64,000 nucleotides of DNA from Ilumatobacteraceae bacterium (GCA_025463305.1 JAOBWK010000008.1:32103-96102), one strand, 5' to 3'. Numbered from the stretch's first letter, positions 42,557-51,656 are shown. Numbers and translations: made by a program. Notes: generated from the sequence alone by a model not told the origin.

Positions 42557-43171
42557 CTGGGCGGTGATCAGCTCGAGCAGTTCGTCGTACTCGTTCACCG
42601 CAGGGAACTGCGGGAACTGCTCGACGATGTTCGCCGGCGCGTGGAACAAGAACCCCGCGTCGGCCTCGGCCAGCATCGCGGTGTCGTTGTACGAATCGCC
42701 GGCGGCGATGACGCGGTAGTTGAGCCCGTGCAGCGCCTCCACCGCGCGGCGCTTCTGATCGGGCATGCGCAGGGTGTAGTCGATGACCCGGTCGTCGGCG
42801 ACGACCAGCCGGTGGCAGATCAGCGTCGGGAAGCCGAGGTGGCGCATCAGCGGCTGGCCGAACTGCTCGAATGTGTCGGACAGCAGCAGCACCTGAGTGC
42901 GGCCGCGGAGGTCGTCGAGGAACGCCTTCGCGCCGTCGAGCGGTGCGAGCCCACCGATGACATCGGCGATGGTCGACATCGTCAGGCCGTTCGCGGCGAG
43001 CAGCTCGAGCCGGCCGCGCATCAGCACGTCGTAGTCTGGCTCGTCACGGGTAGTGCGGCGCAGCTCCTCGATGCCCGTGCGCTCGGCGACCGCGATCCAG
43101 ATCTCGGGGACGAGGACCCCTTCGAGATCGAGGGTGACGATGGATTGGCGGCTGTCGGTCACGGCGCCCAT
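42548..43171 (-). CDS. thrH: ThrH-like HAD phosphatase (phosphoserine/homoserine phosphotransferase)
   Basis: A 207-residue HAD enzyme. Motif I is TLDLEGVLVPEIWI (Asp15 as nucleophile, with Glu17 instead of the usual second Asp), the cap-helix segment is RTTRDEPDYDVLMRGRLELL, motif II LLLSDTFEQF and motif III-IV MPDQKRRAV and AAGDSYNDTAML. The D-L-E-G-V-L-V-P-E-I-W-I string is the recognised hallmark of ThrH, which dephosphorylates phosphoserine and can transfer the phosphate to homoserine. It therefore could supply serine. It is convergent with the GT39 gene. The ATG gives a normal length; a GTG three codons on is an alternative. Confidence 0.9.
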   Translation of the reverse strand: MGAVTDSRQSIVTLDLEGVLVPEIWIAVAERTGIEELRRTTRDEPDYDVLMRGRLELLAANGLTMSTIADVIGGLAPLDGAKAFLDDLRGRTQVLLLSDTFEQFGQPLMRHLGFPTLICHRLVVADDRVIDYTLRMPDQKRRAVEALHGLNYRVIAAGDSYNDTAMLAEADAGFLFHAPANIVEQFPQFPAVNEYDELLELITAQLT

Positions 43172-43220
43172 TGTTCACGATGCGCGACGTACCGACCAAC
43201 ACTCCGTCGAACCTGACATC

Positions 43221-45197
43221 TCAGAGTGCGCTGGCCACGGCGTGTGCGCCGTGCATCGCCCCCTGGATGTAGCCGACGGGTGAGGCGTCGCCGATGGTGT
43301 GGGTCTCGATGCCGCGTTCGGCCAGGGCGCCAGCGAGTGGATCGTGACGATCGTCGGCCGCGACGCGGCGGGTGTCGATGACGTGATCGGCGGCGGCGGT
43401 GGCCGCGGCGATGTCGTCGTCGGACGCGCTGCGCACGAGCGTGACGCCGGTGGCCGAGGACTCGACCACCGCGGTCCAACGTCGGGGCATCGCCATCGCC
43501 AGGCCGAGGTGCTTGCCGGGCTCGAGCACGGTCACCCCGTGTCCGAGCCCGCTGAGGTGCTGGGCGAGGGTGAGCCCGATCAGGTCACCGCCGATGATCG
43601 CGACGGTCGACTCGACACCGTTGGAGCCGACCGGGCTCGCGACGGGACCGGCTGCGGTCAGCGCCGTCACCCTCGCGCGCACCTCGTCACCGTGCAGGAG
43701 CGCCCCACCGGTCGCGAGCACGACCGCGTCCGGCGCGAGCGCGGCGATGCTCTCGGCGGTCGCGTCCGTGCCGAGGCGGAGGTCGATGCCGTCGACCTCG
43801 GTCTCGTGGGCGAGCCAGTCGACGAGCATCTGGTTGGCCGTGCCGGCGAGGGTCGCGAACCACGTCGTGCCGCCGATGGACGCCGAGCGCTCCAGCAGCG
43901 TCACGCGGTGCCCGCGCCCGGCGGCGATGCGCGCCGCCTCGAGCCCACCGGGTCCGGCACCGACCACCACGACATGGCGCGGGGTTGCCGCCGGCCGCAT
44001 CGCGTCGGCCGCGGCGGACTCGTTGCCGAGCGCCGGGTTGACGGCGCAGATCGCCGAGCCGTCGAAGAAGTTCTGCTCGACGCAGACGTAGCAGTTGATG
44101 CACGGGCGGACACTCGCCCGTCGACCGGCGGCGATCTTGTTCGCGAGCTGCGGATCGGCGAGCTGCTGGCGGCCCATCGCGACGAAGTCGCACTCGCCGT
44201 TGGCGAGCATCTCCTCGGCGAGCTCGGGGAGCAGCCGTCCGACGGCGATCACCGGGATGCCGATGGCGGCCTTCACCGCAGCCGCCATCGTGCGGTACTG
44301 ACCGACGACGGCGGGCAGCGGCCCCTTGGTGAAGTCGCGGAAGGGATTGCCTGCCTGGGCGGAGATGCTGATCACATCGGCTCCGGCCGCTTCGGCGATC
44401 TTCGCGGTCGCCACGGTCTCGTCGATCGTGATGCCGTCGTCGAGCCCGTACTCGCAGCCGTTGAGCCGCACCGAGATCGCCATGCCGTCGCCGACCCGGG
44501 CGCGCACCGCGCGGATGACCTCGACGAGCAGACGGGCACGGTTCTCCAATGATCCGCCGTACTCGTCGGTGCGATGGTTGAACGCCCGGGAGAGGAACGT
44601 GTTGATGAGGTAGCCGTGGGCACCGTGGATCTCGACGGCGTCCACGCCAGCGCGCTGCAACCGGCCGGCCGCGTCGGCGAACTTGTCGACGACCCAGGCG
44701 ATGTCGTCGGTGGTCGCCTCGTGGTAGGTGGCCTGCTTGCCCTGGGTCGCGGTGCCGAGCCGCATCAGCTCGTCCATCGAGTTGTCGACCAGCGCGCTCA
44801 TGTCCATCCGCGGATCGATGATCGACGGCACCAGCAGGGGCCGCCCCTCGGCGGTGTCGACACCCGCGACCTTGCCGTGGTGGACCAGCTGCACGGAGAG
44901 CTTGGCGCCGCCGGCGTGCACCGCCTCGGCGAGCCGGGTCAGGCCGGGGAGGTACTTGTCGTCACCGAGGCCGGCTTCGCGCCACGACGCGGACCCGATC
45001 GGCCAGGCGATCGCCGACGCGCCGGTGGTGACGAGCGCGCAACCGCCGGCTGCACGCGCGGCGTAGTGGTCGATCTCGCGGTCGGTCATCGCGCCGCCCT
45101 CGCAATGGTTCATGTCCATGCCGGGCAGCACGATCCGGTTGCGCAGCGGCATCGACCCGATGGCGCCGGGGGACAGGAGTTGGCGGAAGTCGGTCAC
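43221..45197 (-). CDS. Old-yellow-enzyme/2,4-dienoyl-CoA reductase-type NADH:flavin oxidoreductase
   Basis: A 658-residue FadH/trimethylamine-dehydrogenase-type enzyme starting at GTG. Residues 1-360 are an FMN TIM barrel (SMPLRNRIVLPGMDMNH, HGAHGYLINTFLSRAFNHRTDEYGGS, RLNGCEYGLDDG). A cysteine cluster for a [4Fe-4S] centre follows in PCINCYVCVEQ and ICAVNP, then an FAD/NAD domain with VVVGAGPGGLEAARIAAGRGH. Electrons pass NADH-FAD-FeS-FMN to an unsaturated substrate such as 2-enoyl, dienoyl-CoA or a cyclic enone. It is divergent from an acyl-CoA ligase, supporting a role in unsaturated fatty-acid or terpenoid breakdown. Confidence 0.9.
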   Translation of the reverse strand: MTDFRQLLSPGAIGSMPLRNRIVLPGMDMNHCEGGAMTDREIDHYAARAAGGCALVTTGASAIAWPIGSASWREAGLGDDKYLPGLTRLAEAVHAGGAKLSVQLVHHGKVAGVDTAEGRPLLVPSIIDPRMDMSALVDNSMDELMRLGTATQGKQATYHEATTDDIAWVVDKFADAAGRLQRAGVDAVEIHGAHGYLINTFLSRAFNHRTDEYGGSLENRARLLVEVIRAVRARVGDGMAISVRLNGCEYGLDDGITIDETVATAKIAEAAGADVISISAQAGNPFRDFTKGPLPAVVGQYRTMAAAVKAAIGIPVIAVGRLLPELAEEMLANGECDFVAMGRQQLADPQLANKIAAGRRASVRPCINCYVCVEQNFFDGSAICAVNPALGNESAAADAMRPAATPRHVVVVGAGPGGLEAARIAAGRGHRVTLLERSASIGGTTWFATLAGTANQMLVDWLAHETEVDGIDLRLGTDATAESIAALAPDAVVLATGGALLHGDEVRARVTALTAAGPVASPVGSNGVESTVAIIGGDLIGLTLAQHLSGLGHGVTVLEPGKHLGLAMAMPRRWTAVVESSATGVTLVRSASDDDIAAATAAADHVIDTRRVAADDRHDPLAGALAERGIETHTIGDASPVGYIQGAMHGAHAVASAL

Positions 45198-45287
45198 GCG
45201 CGGAGGCTATGCCACGACCCCGGGCATGTACCGGCTCGGAGAGCACCATCTCGCCCGAGTCCGTCCGGGGTGGCAGAGTGTCACGCC

Positions 45288-46946
45288 ATGACGATCAGTT
45301 TCGACGAAGCAGCGGCGCAGGTCACGGCACCGGGGGGACCACTCGAGATCGGCGACGCGATCGTCAACGGCGCCCATCAGAAGGTGTTCGTCAAGGCGCC
45401 GCCGAACCTCGGCCTGCTGTTCCAGGCCGCGCCGGCCGATGCCACCTTCATCGTCTACGAGGACGAGACGTACACCTTCGGCGACGTGCGCGAACGGTTC
45501 GCCGCGCTCGGCGCCGCGCTGATCGGGCGATACGGGGTGCAGAAGGGAGACCGGGTCGCGGTCGCGATGCGCAACTTCCCGGAGTGGATCATCTCCTTCG
45601 CGGCGATCACCTCGATCGGCGCGATCTCGGTGTCGATGAACTCGTGGTGGACCGAGGACGAGATGTCCTTCGCGCTCGAAGACTGCGGCGCCGCGGTGCT
45701 CATCGCCGACGACGTCCGGCTCGAGCGTTCGGTCGCCGCGTGCGATCGCCTGGGCACGCGGACGATCGCGGTGCGCACTGCGAACCCGCCGGCCGGCGCC
45801 GACGCATGGGACGACGTGGTGATCATCGGGACGCCGCTCCCGATCGTCGAGGTCGGCCCGGATGACGATGCCACCATCCTCTACACCTCCGGCACCACCG
45901 GCCGGCCGAAGGGTGCGGTGTCCACTCACGGCGCGGTGATCCAGGCGCTGATGGCGTTCTCGTGCCGCGGGGCGATCGAGCGGATCCGTCAGCCCGGCGA
46001 ACCCTCGGACACGCCCCCGTCGTTCATCCTGATCGTGCCGCTGTTCCACGTCACCGGCTGCGTGGCGGTGATGCTCGGCTGCTTCGCCGCCGGCGTGAAG
46101 CTCGTGATCATGTACAAGTGGGACGTCGACAAGGCGTTGGAGACGATCGAGCGGGAACAGATCACCAACTTCGTCGGGGTCCCGACGCAGAGCTGGGACC
46201 TCGTCCAGTCACCGCGCTTCGCCGAGTTCGACACGTCGAGCCTGCGCGACATCGGCGGCGGAGGCGCACCGGCTCCGCCCGCGCTCGTCGAGAAGGTCGC
46301 CGGCAGCTTCAAGAAGGGCAACCCCACCATCGGCTACGGGATGACCGAGACCAACGCCTACGGGCCCGGCAACCGCGGCGCTGACTACCTGCGCAAGCCG
46401 ACCAGTTCCGGGCGCGTCGTGCCGGTGATGACGATGGAGATCCGCGACGGCGACGATCAGCCGGTGCCCGTCGGCGAGAGTGGCGAGATCTGGTTCAAGG
46501 GACCGAACCTGATCCGCGGCTACTGGAACCGACCCGATGCGACCGCCGAGGTACTCGTCGACGGCTGGCTCCGCTCGGGCGATCTCGGCCGGCTCGACGA
46601 GGAGGGCTTCATCTACGTCGAAGACCGCGTCAAGGACATGATCCTGCGCGCCGGCGAGAACGTCTACTGCGCCGAGGTCGAGGCGGCGATCTACGAGCAC
46701 CCCGCGGTCCACGAGGCCGCCGTGTTCGGCGTGCCCCACGAGCGCCTCGGTGAAGAGGTCGCCACGGCGGTCATGCTGAAGCCGGGGATGGCCCTCACCA
46801 CCGACGAGCTGCGCGCCTTCGTCGGCAAGCGACTCGCCCCGTTCAAGGTGCCGACGATCGTCATCTTCCGCAACGAGCCGCTGCCGCGCAACGCGTCCGG
46901 GAAGATGCTCAAGCGCGAGCTGCAGCGCGAGATCGCCGCGGGTTAG
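45288..46946 (+). CDS. Acyl-CoA synthetase (class I adenylate-forming ligase)
   Basis: A 552-residue ligase. Motifs are ATILYTSGTTGRPKGAV (P-loop), IGYGMTETNAYGPGN, the hinge LRSGDLGRLDEEGFIYVEDRVKDMILRAGENVY (quoted in pieces: RSGDLG, DRVKDMI, GENVY) and the catalytic lysine RNASGKMLKRELQ. It activates a carboxylic acid with ATP and joins it to CoA; chain length cannot be read from sequence alone. The frame is open far upstream, but the ATG at 45288 gives family length and clears the divergent reductase gene by 90 bases. The two divergent genes may share a promoter region and a pathway. Confidence 0.9.
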   Translation: MTISFDEAAAQVTAPGGPLEIGDAIVNGAHQKVFVKAPPNLGLLFQAAPADATFIVYEDETYTFGDVRERFAALGAALIGRYGVQKGDRVAVAMRNFPEWIISFAAITSIGAISVSMNSWWTEDEMSFALEDCGAAVLIADDVRLERSVAACDRLGTRTIAVRTANPPAGADAWDDVVIIGTPLPIVEVGPDDDATILYTSGTTGRPKGAVSTHGAVIQALMAFSCRGAIERIRQPGEPSDTPPSFILIVPLFHVTGCVAVMLGCFAAGVKLVIMYKWDVDKALETIEREQITNFVGVPTQSWDLVQSPRFAEFDTSSLRDIGGGGAPAPPALVEKVAGSFKKGNPTIGYGMTETNAYGPGNRGADYLRKPTSSGRVVPVMTMEIRDGDDQPVPVGESGEIWFKGPNLIRGYWNRPDATAEVLVDGWLRSGDLGRLDEEGFIYVEDRVKDMILRAGENVYCAEVEAAIYEHPAVHEAAVFGVPHERLGEEVATAVMLKPGMALTTDELRAFVGKRLAPFKVPTIVIFRNEPLPRNASGKMLKRELQREIAAG

Positions 46947-46969
46947 AGCTTCAGCTGCGGTCTCTTGCT

Positions 46970-48445
46970 TCAGAGCTTCAGCAGTGCGTTCTCGACGACT
47001 TCGGTCAGGGACGGATGGATCCACAGCTGCTCGCGGGCGATCTGGTCGACGGTCTGACCGAAGCGCATCGCCTGGATCAGCTGCTGGATGAGGATGCTCG
47101 ACTGCGGCCCGATGATGTGTGCGCCCAGCAGCAGGCGCGTCTGCGGATCGGCGATGACCTTGCAGAAGTGCTGGGTGTCCTCCATCGCCCAGCCGTAGGC
47201 GACGTCGCCGTAGTTCTGGGTGGCGGCGATGTAGTGCTTGCCGATGTGGCGCAGCTCCTGCTCGGTGGCGCCGACGGAGGCCACGTGCGGGCCGGCGAAC
47301 ACCGCGTGCGGCACCGGGAACAGATCGACCGCGCGGAGGTCGTCGGGGTTGACGACGTTGTGGGCGACGATCTTCGCCTCGGCGTTGGCGACGTGCTTGA
47401 GCTGGTTCTCGTTGGCGACGTCGCCGAGCGCCCAGACGCCCTCGACGTTGGTGCGCAGCTGCGGGTCGGTGACCACGTAGCCGTCGTCGTCCATCGCGAT
47501 GCCGGCCGCCTCGAGGCCGAGTTGATCGCCGTTGGGGATCCGTCCGGTCGCCACCAGGAGCGCGTCGCCGACGACGTCGATGTGCTCGCCGTCGCAGTGC
47601 ACGCGCACCGTGATCTCGCCACCGGGACCGGCCTGGCTGACCCTTTCGAAGCGGGCGTTCATGTGGCACTCGAAGCGCTCGCGGTAGATCTCGGTGAAGC
47701 GATGGCTGACGGACTCGTCCTCGCGGCTCAGGAAGCGGCCGCTGCGGTTGACGATGGTGACCTTCGAGCCGAGCGCACCGAAGACGTGGGCCATCTCGGT
47801 GGCGATGTAGCCGCCGCCGATGACGATCAGCCGCTCGGGCAGTGACGGCAGGCGCATGATGGTGTCGCTGGTGTGGTACTCGACGGTGTCGAGCCCCTCG
47901 ACGTCGGGGATCATCGGTCGGGCACCGGCCGCGACGACGATGTTCGCGCCGCTGATCCGGCGGCTGCCGCCGGCGTTGAGCGCGACGTCGACCTGCTTCG
48001 GGCCGCTGAACCGCGCCGTGCCCTCGAACACGGTGATGTTGGTCGCACCCTGCCGGTAGGCGAGCCCGTTCGGCGGGATCGGATCGATGCGCCCGAAGAT
48101 CCGGTCGACGATCTCCGGCCAGCGCACCTTGTCGATGTGGGCGTCGATGCCGTACGTGCTGGCGTGGGCGATCTGCTGGGCGACGTCGGCCGCGTAGACG
48201 AACATCTTCGTCGGGATGCAGCCACGGTTCAGGCACGTGCCGCCGAAGACATCGCGCTCGACGATGGCCACCTTGAGCGAGTCGTACGCCGGGCTGAGGA
48301 TGCTGTTCCCCGACCCGGTGCCGATGATCACGACGTCGAAGTGCTCGACGTCGCCGGCGTCGGCGCCGGTGCCGGCACCGGGTGTGGAGGCGGATGCCGA
48401 TGCGGTGGGTGCCGGGCTGGTTGGCGAGTTGGTGCCGTCTGACAT
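46970..48445 (-). CDS. mtr: Mycothione reductase
   Basis: A 491-residue FAD disulfide reductase. After an Ala/Ser/Pro-rich N-terminal tail of about 35 residues comes DVVIIGTGSGNSI, then the redox pair in GGTCLNRGCIPTKMF (C71 and C76), the NAD-binding IVIGGGYIATEMAHVFG, and the dimer-interface active His in WIHPSLTEVVENALL. The G-T-G-S-G-N-S motif and R-G-C-I-P-T-K-M separate mycothione reductase from lipoamide dehydrogenase. It keeps mycothiol reduced in the cytoplasm, a thiol made only by actinobacteria. The start at 48445 was preferred; a further ATG at 48472 would add nine residues. Confidence 0.9.
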   Translation of the reverse strand: MSDGTNSPTSPAPTASASASTPGAGTGADAGDVEHFDVVIIGTGSGNSILSPAYDSLKVAIVERDVFGGTCLNRGCIPTKMFVYAADVAQQIAHASTYGIDAHIDKVRWPEIVDRIFGRIDPIPPNGLAYRQGATNITVFEGTARFSGPKQVDVALNAGGSRRISGANIVVAAGARPMIPDVEGLDTVEYHTSDTIMRLPSLPERLIVIGGGYIATEMAHVFGALGSKVTIVNRSGRFLSREDESVSHRFTEIYRERFECHMNARFERVSQAGPGGEITVRVHCDGEHIDVVGDALLVATGRIPNGDQLGLEAAGIAMDDDGYVVTDPQLRTNVEGVWALGDVANENQLKHVANAEAKIVAHNVVNPDDLRAVDLFPVPHAVFAGPHVASVGATEQELRHIGKHYIAATQNYGDVAYGWAMEDTQHFCKVIADPQTRLLLGAHIIGPQSSILIQQLIQAMRFGQTVDQIAREQLWIHPSLTEVVENALLKL

Positions 48446-48513
48446 GGGGCCAGCGTATTGGCACGCCGCCATCGCCCGGCGTGCGCTGCGCCGGGGCGGG
48501 CTGGACGGTCGGT

Positions 48514-48601
48514 GGCGGTCGAATGGCGGTCTGGTGCCGGTCTGGTGCCGGTCGAATGGCGGTCTGCTGGCGGTCTGCTGGCGGTCAGATGGCGGTCAGC
48601 A
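48514..48601. repeat. Eight tandem 11-bp repeats (minisatellite)
   Basis: Eight contiguous units follow GSCGGTCxxxx: GGCGGTCGAAT, GGCGGTCTGGT, GCCGGTCTGGT, GCCGGTCGAAT, GGCGGTCTGCT twice, GGCGGTCAGAT and GGCGGTCAGCA. The last units contain the stop codon and final codons of the zinc-finger gene (ending 48585 on the minus strand). The rest is intergenic. No homologous array was noticed elsewhere in the window. Confidence 0.9.
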
Positions 48602-49262
48602 GGTCGGCGAGGATGTCGCCGGCGGGCCGCAGCGGGTACCCGCCTCCACCGTCGCGCCCGCCGTGCCCGGGCACCTCCGCAGCCGGTGAACGGCTCATCT
48701 CGACCGCCGCTGCGTCGATCAACGCCCGCACCGCGGCGAGGTCGTCGCACGGTCGCCTCGGCCGAGCCGGCGGCCGGACGTCGCTCACCCGTTCGCAGGT
48801 GCGGCACGACCCTGGCTGGCCGACCGGGAAGTCGCGCAGCGCCGAGCGCATCAGCAGCCCGCACAGCGTCAGCCTCCGCCCGTCGGCGCCCACGATGCCG
48901 GCCGGGCGCATCGCGTGCGACTTGCCCACCCCGAAGCTGATCCGGCCGTTCTCGTAGGCCCCGGACCGCGGGCGCAGATGGGCCAGCGGGCCGCCCGGCT
49001 GCATGATGATCCGGTCCGGCGGCGGCAACACCCCGAGCCCGCGCCGCCGCTCGTATGCGCGCTGACGGCAGCTGTGCGAGCAGTAGATCAACGGCCGCCC
49101 CGGCCGCCGCACGACGGCGAAGTGGTTGCAGCACCAGCCGCACTGCCGCTCGCCCATGATCTGGTCGGGCCGCAGCCCGTCGGCCCGGGATGCGGACTTG
49201 GCGGTCGCGGCAGCGGTTGAGCCCGGCGACGATGGAACCTCAGGAGTGGTGTCAGGTTGCAT
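48585..49262 (-). CDS. Hypothetical protein with a four-cysteine zinc finger
   Basis: A 225-residue protein of no known family. Residues about 40-75 hold CGWCCNHF, then PLIYCSHSCRQRAYERRRG, a C-x-x-C...C-x-x-x-C zinc-ribbon with the C-R-Q-R-A-Y-E-R-R ending common in short actinobacterial zinc-finger proteins that handle nucleic acids. A second Cys pair is SCRTCERVS further on. The rest is Pro/Arg/Gly-rich and likely disordered. Its C-terminal codons are made of the 11-bp tandem repeat. It follows a 313-base non-coding stretch rich in inverted repeats, which it could in principle bind, but there is no proof. Confidence 0.72.
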   Translation of the reverse strand: MQPDTTPEVPSSPGSTAAATAKSASRADGLRPDQIMGERQCGWCCNHFAVVRRPGRPLIYCSHSCRQRAYERRRGLGVLPPPDRIIMQPGGPLAHLRPRSGAYENGRISFGVGKSHAMRPAGIVGADGRRLTLCGLLMRSALRDFPVGQPGSCRTCERVSDVRPPARPRRPCDDLAAVRALIDAAAVEMSRSPAAEVPGHGGRDGGGGYPLRPAGDILADLLTAI

Positions 49263-49575
49263 GTGTCTGGGTCTACCGAAGGGGTGTGACAGTCCCCGAT
49301 ATCAATGTCAAATGTCGAGGTCGATGCCCCCGGCCGAGGCGACGTGGACCACCGCCGATCTGGCTGCAGCCGCCGTTGCTGAATCTCCACGTGACGATTC
49401 GACGGACCCGGGCGAGGTGCGCTTCTGAATCGTCACGTGGAGATTCGGGAGGGGTGCGCAGGGCTGGTCGGCAGGGCCGCCGAATCGTCACGTGGAGATC
49501 CGGGAGCGCCCCGGGAGTGGGTCATGCCGCGGGCAACGGTCCCCGGCAAGCGACCAGGTGTGTCGCCGCCTCGGC
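49263..49575. other. 313-bp intergenic region with inverted repeats
   Basis: No gene of normal composition was found here. The region separates the zinc-finger gene from the luciferase-like gene, both on the minus strand, so it should hold the promoter of the zinc-finger gene. It contains the three 20-bp elements described separately; no clear RNA gene or T-run terminator was seen. Confidence 0.7.
49381..49501. repeat. Three copies of a 20-bp inverted-repeat element
   Basis: GAATCTCCACGTGACGATTC at 49381-49400 is the exact reverse complement of GAATCGTCACGTGGAGATTC at 49427-49446; a third copy in the latter orientation lies at 49482-49501 with one mismatch. Gaps are 26 and 35 bases. The second and third copies also share the following CGGGAG. 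All are centred on CACGTG. Copies one and two could pair into a 20-bp stem. Confidence 0.92.
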
Positions 49576-50616
49576 TCAGCCGAGGACGAGCTCGGCGACG
49601 GTGCGGAGGGTCTCCGGCGGGCCGCCGACGAGCATCGTCGTGACCTTGCTCTCCCGCCAGGCGGCGAGGTCGTCGCGGATCTTCTCCTTCGGTCCGACGA
49701 GGCAGATCTCGTCGATCATCGCGTTGGGGACAGCGGCGATGGCCTCGTTCTGGTGTCCGTGCAGGAACAGGTCCTGGATCGTGTCGACGGCCTGCTCGTA
49801 ACCGAGGCGGCGGAACACGTCGGCGTGGAAGTTCATCTCCTGCGCACCCATCCCGCCGACGTAGAGCGCCAGGGTGGGGCGCATCGAGTCGTACGCGGCG
49901 TCGATGTCGTCGTCGACGGCAACGGTCACGGTGGCGAGGATCTCGAAGTCATCGGCGGTGTGCCGGGCGGTTGGGCGCGCGAAGCCCTCGCGCAGCGACG
50001 CGCCGTACAGCTCCTCGTGCTTGGGCGCGTAGAAGATGGGGAACCAGCCGTCGGCGATCTCGGCGGCGAGCGCGACGTTCTTCGGGCCCTCGGCACCGAG
50101 GAAGATCGGCAGATCGGCCCGCAGCGGATGGGTCATGATGTTCAGCGCCTTGCCGAGCCCGAGGCCGTCACGAGCGGGGATCGGGTACTCGGGGCCGTCG
50201 TTGGTGAGCCGTTGCTCGCGCGCGAGGATCGTGCGGATGATGCCGACGTACTCGCGGGTGCGGGCGAGCGGGCGGGTGAACCGCTGGCCGTACCAGCCCT
50301 CGACCACCTGCGGGCCGCTGACCCCGAGGCCGAGGCAGAAGCGGCCGCCGGACAGGTGATCCATCGTGACCGCCGCCATCGCGGTGGCCGTGGGTGTGCG
50401 CGCTGACATCTGGATCAGGTTCGTGCCGAGGCGCAGCTTCGTGGTCTTCGAGCCCCACCAGGCGAGCGGCGAGATGGCGTCGGAACCCCACGACTCCGCC
50501 GTCCACGCACTGTCGTATCCGAGCCGTTCGATCTCGGCGAGCGTGTCCGGCACCTGCTGGGGCATGCTCCGTCCCCAGTAACCGATGTGCCATCCGAGCT
50601 TGAGATCCTGTGTCAC
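49576..50616 (-). CDS. Luciferase-like (LLM) F420-dependent oxidoreductase
   Basis: A 346-residue TIM-barrel flavin/F420 oxidoreductase starting at GTG. Family signs are LGWHIGYWGRS, AEIERLGYDSAWTAESWGSDA, LRLGTNLIQMSARTPTATAMAA, DHLSGGRFCLGLGVSGPQVVEGWYGQ and FLGAEGPKNVALAAEIADGWFP, the pattern of TIGR03559-type mycobacterial F420 enzymes. It would transfer hydride between F420 and an unknown substrate. Two further luciferase-like genes lie within 6 kb, suggesting a shared redox pathway. No F420 biosynthesis gene is in the window. Confidence 0.9.
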   Translation of the reverse strand: MTQDLKLGWHIGYWGRSMPQQVPDTLAEIERLGYDSAWTAESWGSDAISPLAWWGSKTTKLRLGTNLIQMSARTPTATAMAAVTMDHLSGGRFCLGLGVSGPQVVEGWYGQRFTRPLARTREYVGIIRTILAREQRLTNDGPEYPIPARDGLGLGKALNIMTHPLRADLPIFLGAEGPKNVALAAEIADGWFPIFYAPKHEELYGASLREGFARPTARHTADDFEILATVTVAVDDDIDAAYDSMRPTLALYVGGMGAQEMNFHADVFRRLGYEQAVDTIQDLFLHGHQNEAIAAVPNAMIDEICLVGPKEKIRDDLAAWRESKVTTMLVGGPPETLRTVAELVLG

Positions 50617-50675
50617 GGCGGAGATGTTGACACACGACCCGCCGAGGCCGATGGGTCGCGACTACAAAGGGCGCC

Positions 50676-51656
50676 ATGCGTTCACTGATGCGGTTCAACA
50701 TGGTCATGCCCGAGCTCGATCGGGCCGAGAACGGCCGCCGCCACCAGGCGATGCTCGACATGTGCCGCTTCGGCGACGAGAACGGCTTCAGCGGGATCAG
50801 CCTCGAGGAGCACCACGGCGCGTTCAACGGCTGGAGCTCGTCGCCGCTGATCCTCGCCGGGCTCATCTTCGGCGCGTCGAAGAACCTGTCGGTCACGATC
50901 TCCGCCCTGCTCGTGCCGCTGCACGACCCGATCCGCATCGCCGAGGACATCGCCGCGCTCGACCTCGCCAGCGGTGGCCGTCTGGTGGTCATCGGCGGCA
51001 TCGGCTACCGCCCGGAGGAGTACGCGCTGCTCGGCAAGGACTGGGCCAAGCGAGGCGCGTTGATGGACGAGTCGATCACCACGATGCTCAAGGCCTGGAC
51101 GGGTGAACCGTTCGAGTACAACGGCGCGACCGTCACGGTCACGCCGGCGCCCTCGACGGCGCCCCACCCGATGCTGATGCTCGGTGGCACGAGCAAGATC
51201 GCCGCTCGTCGCGCGGCTCGCCTCGGCCTGCCGTTCTTCGCCGCGGCGACGGTGCCCGGCCTCGCCGAGTACTACAACGAGCAGTGCGCGGCGAACGGCA
51301 CCCACGGCTTCTTCATGGCCGCACCGGAGACGGTGGCGATGGTGCACGTCAGCGAGGACCCGGACACGGCGTGGGACCAGTTCGGCCATCACTTCCTGCA
51401 CGAGGCGACCGTCTACGACAGCTGGCAGACGGCGGACATCCACTCGGCCGCGCACAGCGAGGCGACCACCGTCGAGGAGCTCCGCGCCGAGGGCAAGTAC
51501 CAGATCCTCACGCCTGACGAGGCCGTCGAGCGCTGCCGGGAGATGGGCCCGTTCGATGCCCTGACGATGCATCCGCTGTGCGGTGGCATGCCGATCGAGG
51601 AGGCGTGGTCCTCGATCCGCCTCGTCGCCGAGGCCGTCATCCCCGAAGTGGGTTGA
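50676..51656 (+). CDS. Luciferase-like (LLM) flavin-dependent oxidoreductase
   Basis: A 326-residue luciferase-superfamily protein: RFNMVMPELDRAENGRRHQ, GFSGISLEEHHGAFNGWSSSP, LVPLHDPIRIAEDIAALDLASGGR and MLMLGGTSKIAARRAARLGLPFF are the family strands. The E-E-H-H string resembles alkanal monooxygenase-type members that use FMNH2 or F420. It stands on the plus strand, divergent from the previous enzyme by 59 bases and convergent with the acyl-CoA ligase operon. Substrate unknown. Confidence 0.88.
   Translation: MRSLMRFNMVMPELDRAENGRRHQAMLDMCRFGDENGFSGISLEEHHGAFNGWSSSPLILAGLIFGASKNLSVTISALLVPLHDPIRIAEDIAALDLASGGRLVVIGGIGYRPEEYALLGKDWAKRGALMDESITTMLKAWTGEPFEYNGATVTVTPAPSTAPHPMLMLGGTSKIAARRAARLGLPFFAAATVPGLAEYYNEQCAANGTHGFFMAAPETVAMVHVSEDPDTAWDQFGHHFLHEATVYDSWQTADIHSAAHSEATTVEELRAEGKYQILTPDEAVERCREMGPFDALTMHPLCGGMPIEEAWSSIRLVAEAVIPEVG

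Noticed and set aside
44574..45287. Upstream extension of the acyl-CoA ligase frame
   Set aside because: It overlaps the recognised oxidoreductase gene on the other strand and lacks ligase sequence; the family begins at the ATG at 45288.
48514..49501. CRISPR-like spacing of repeats
   Set aside because: The 11-bp units are contiguous without spacers and the 20-bp elements are only three, in both orientations, with no cas genes nearby.
50627..50632. TTGACA -35-like box between the two divergent luciferase-like genes
   Set aside because: No -10-like box lies at a sensible distance; the nearest A/T-rich string is 30 bases away.
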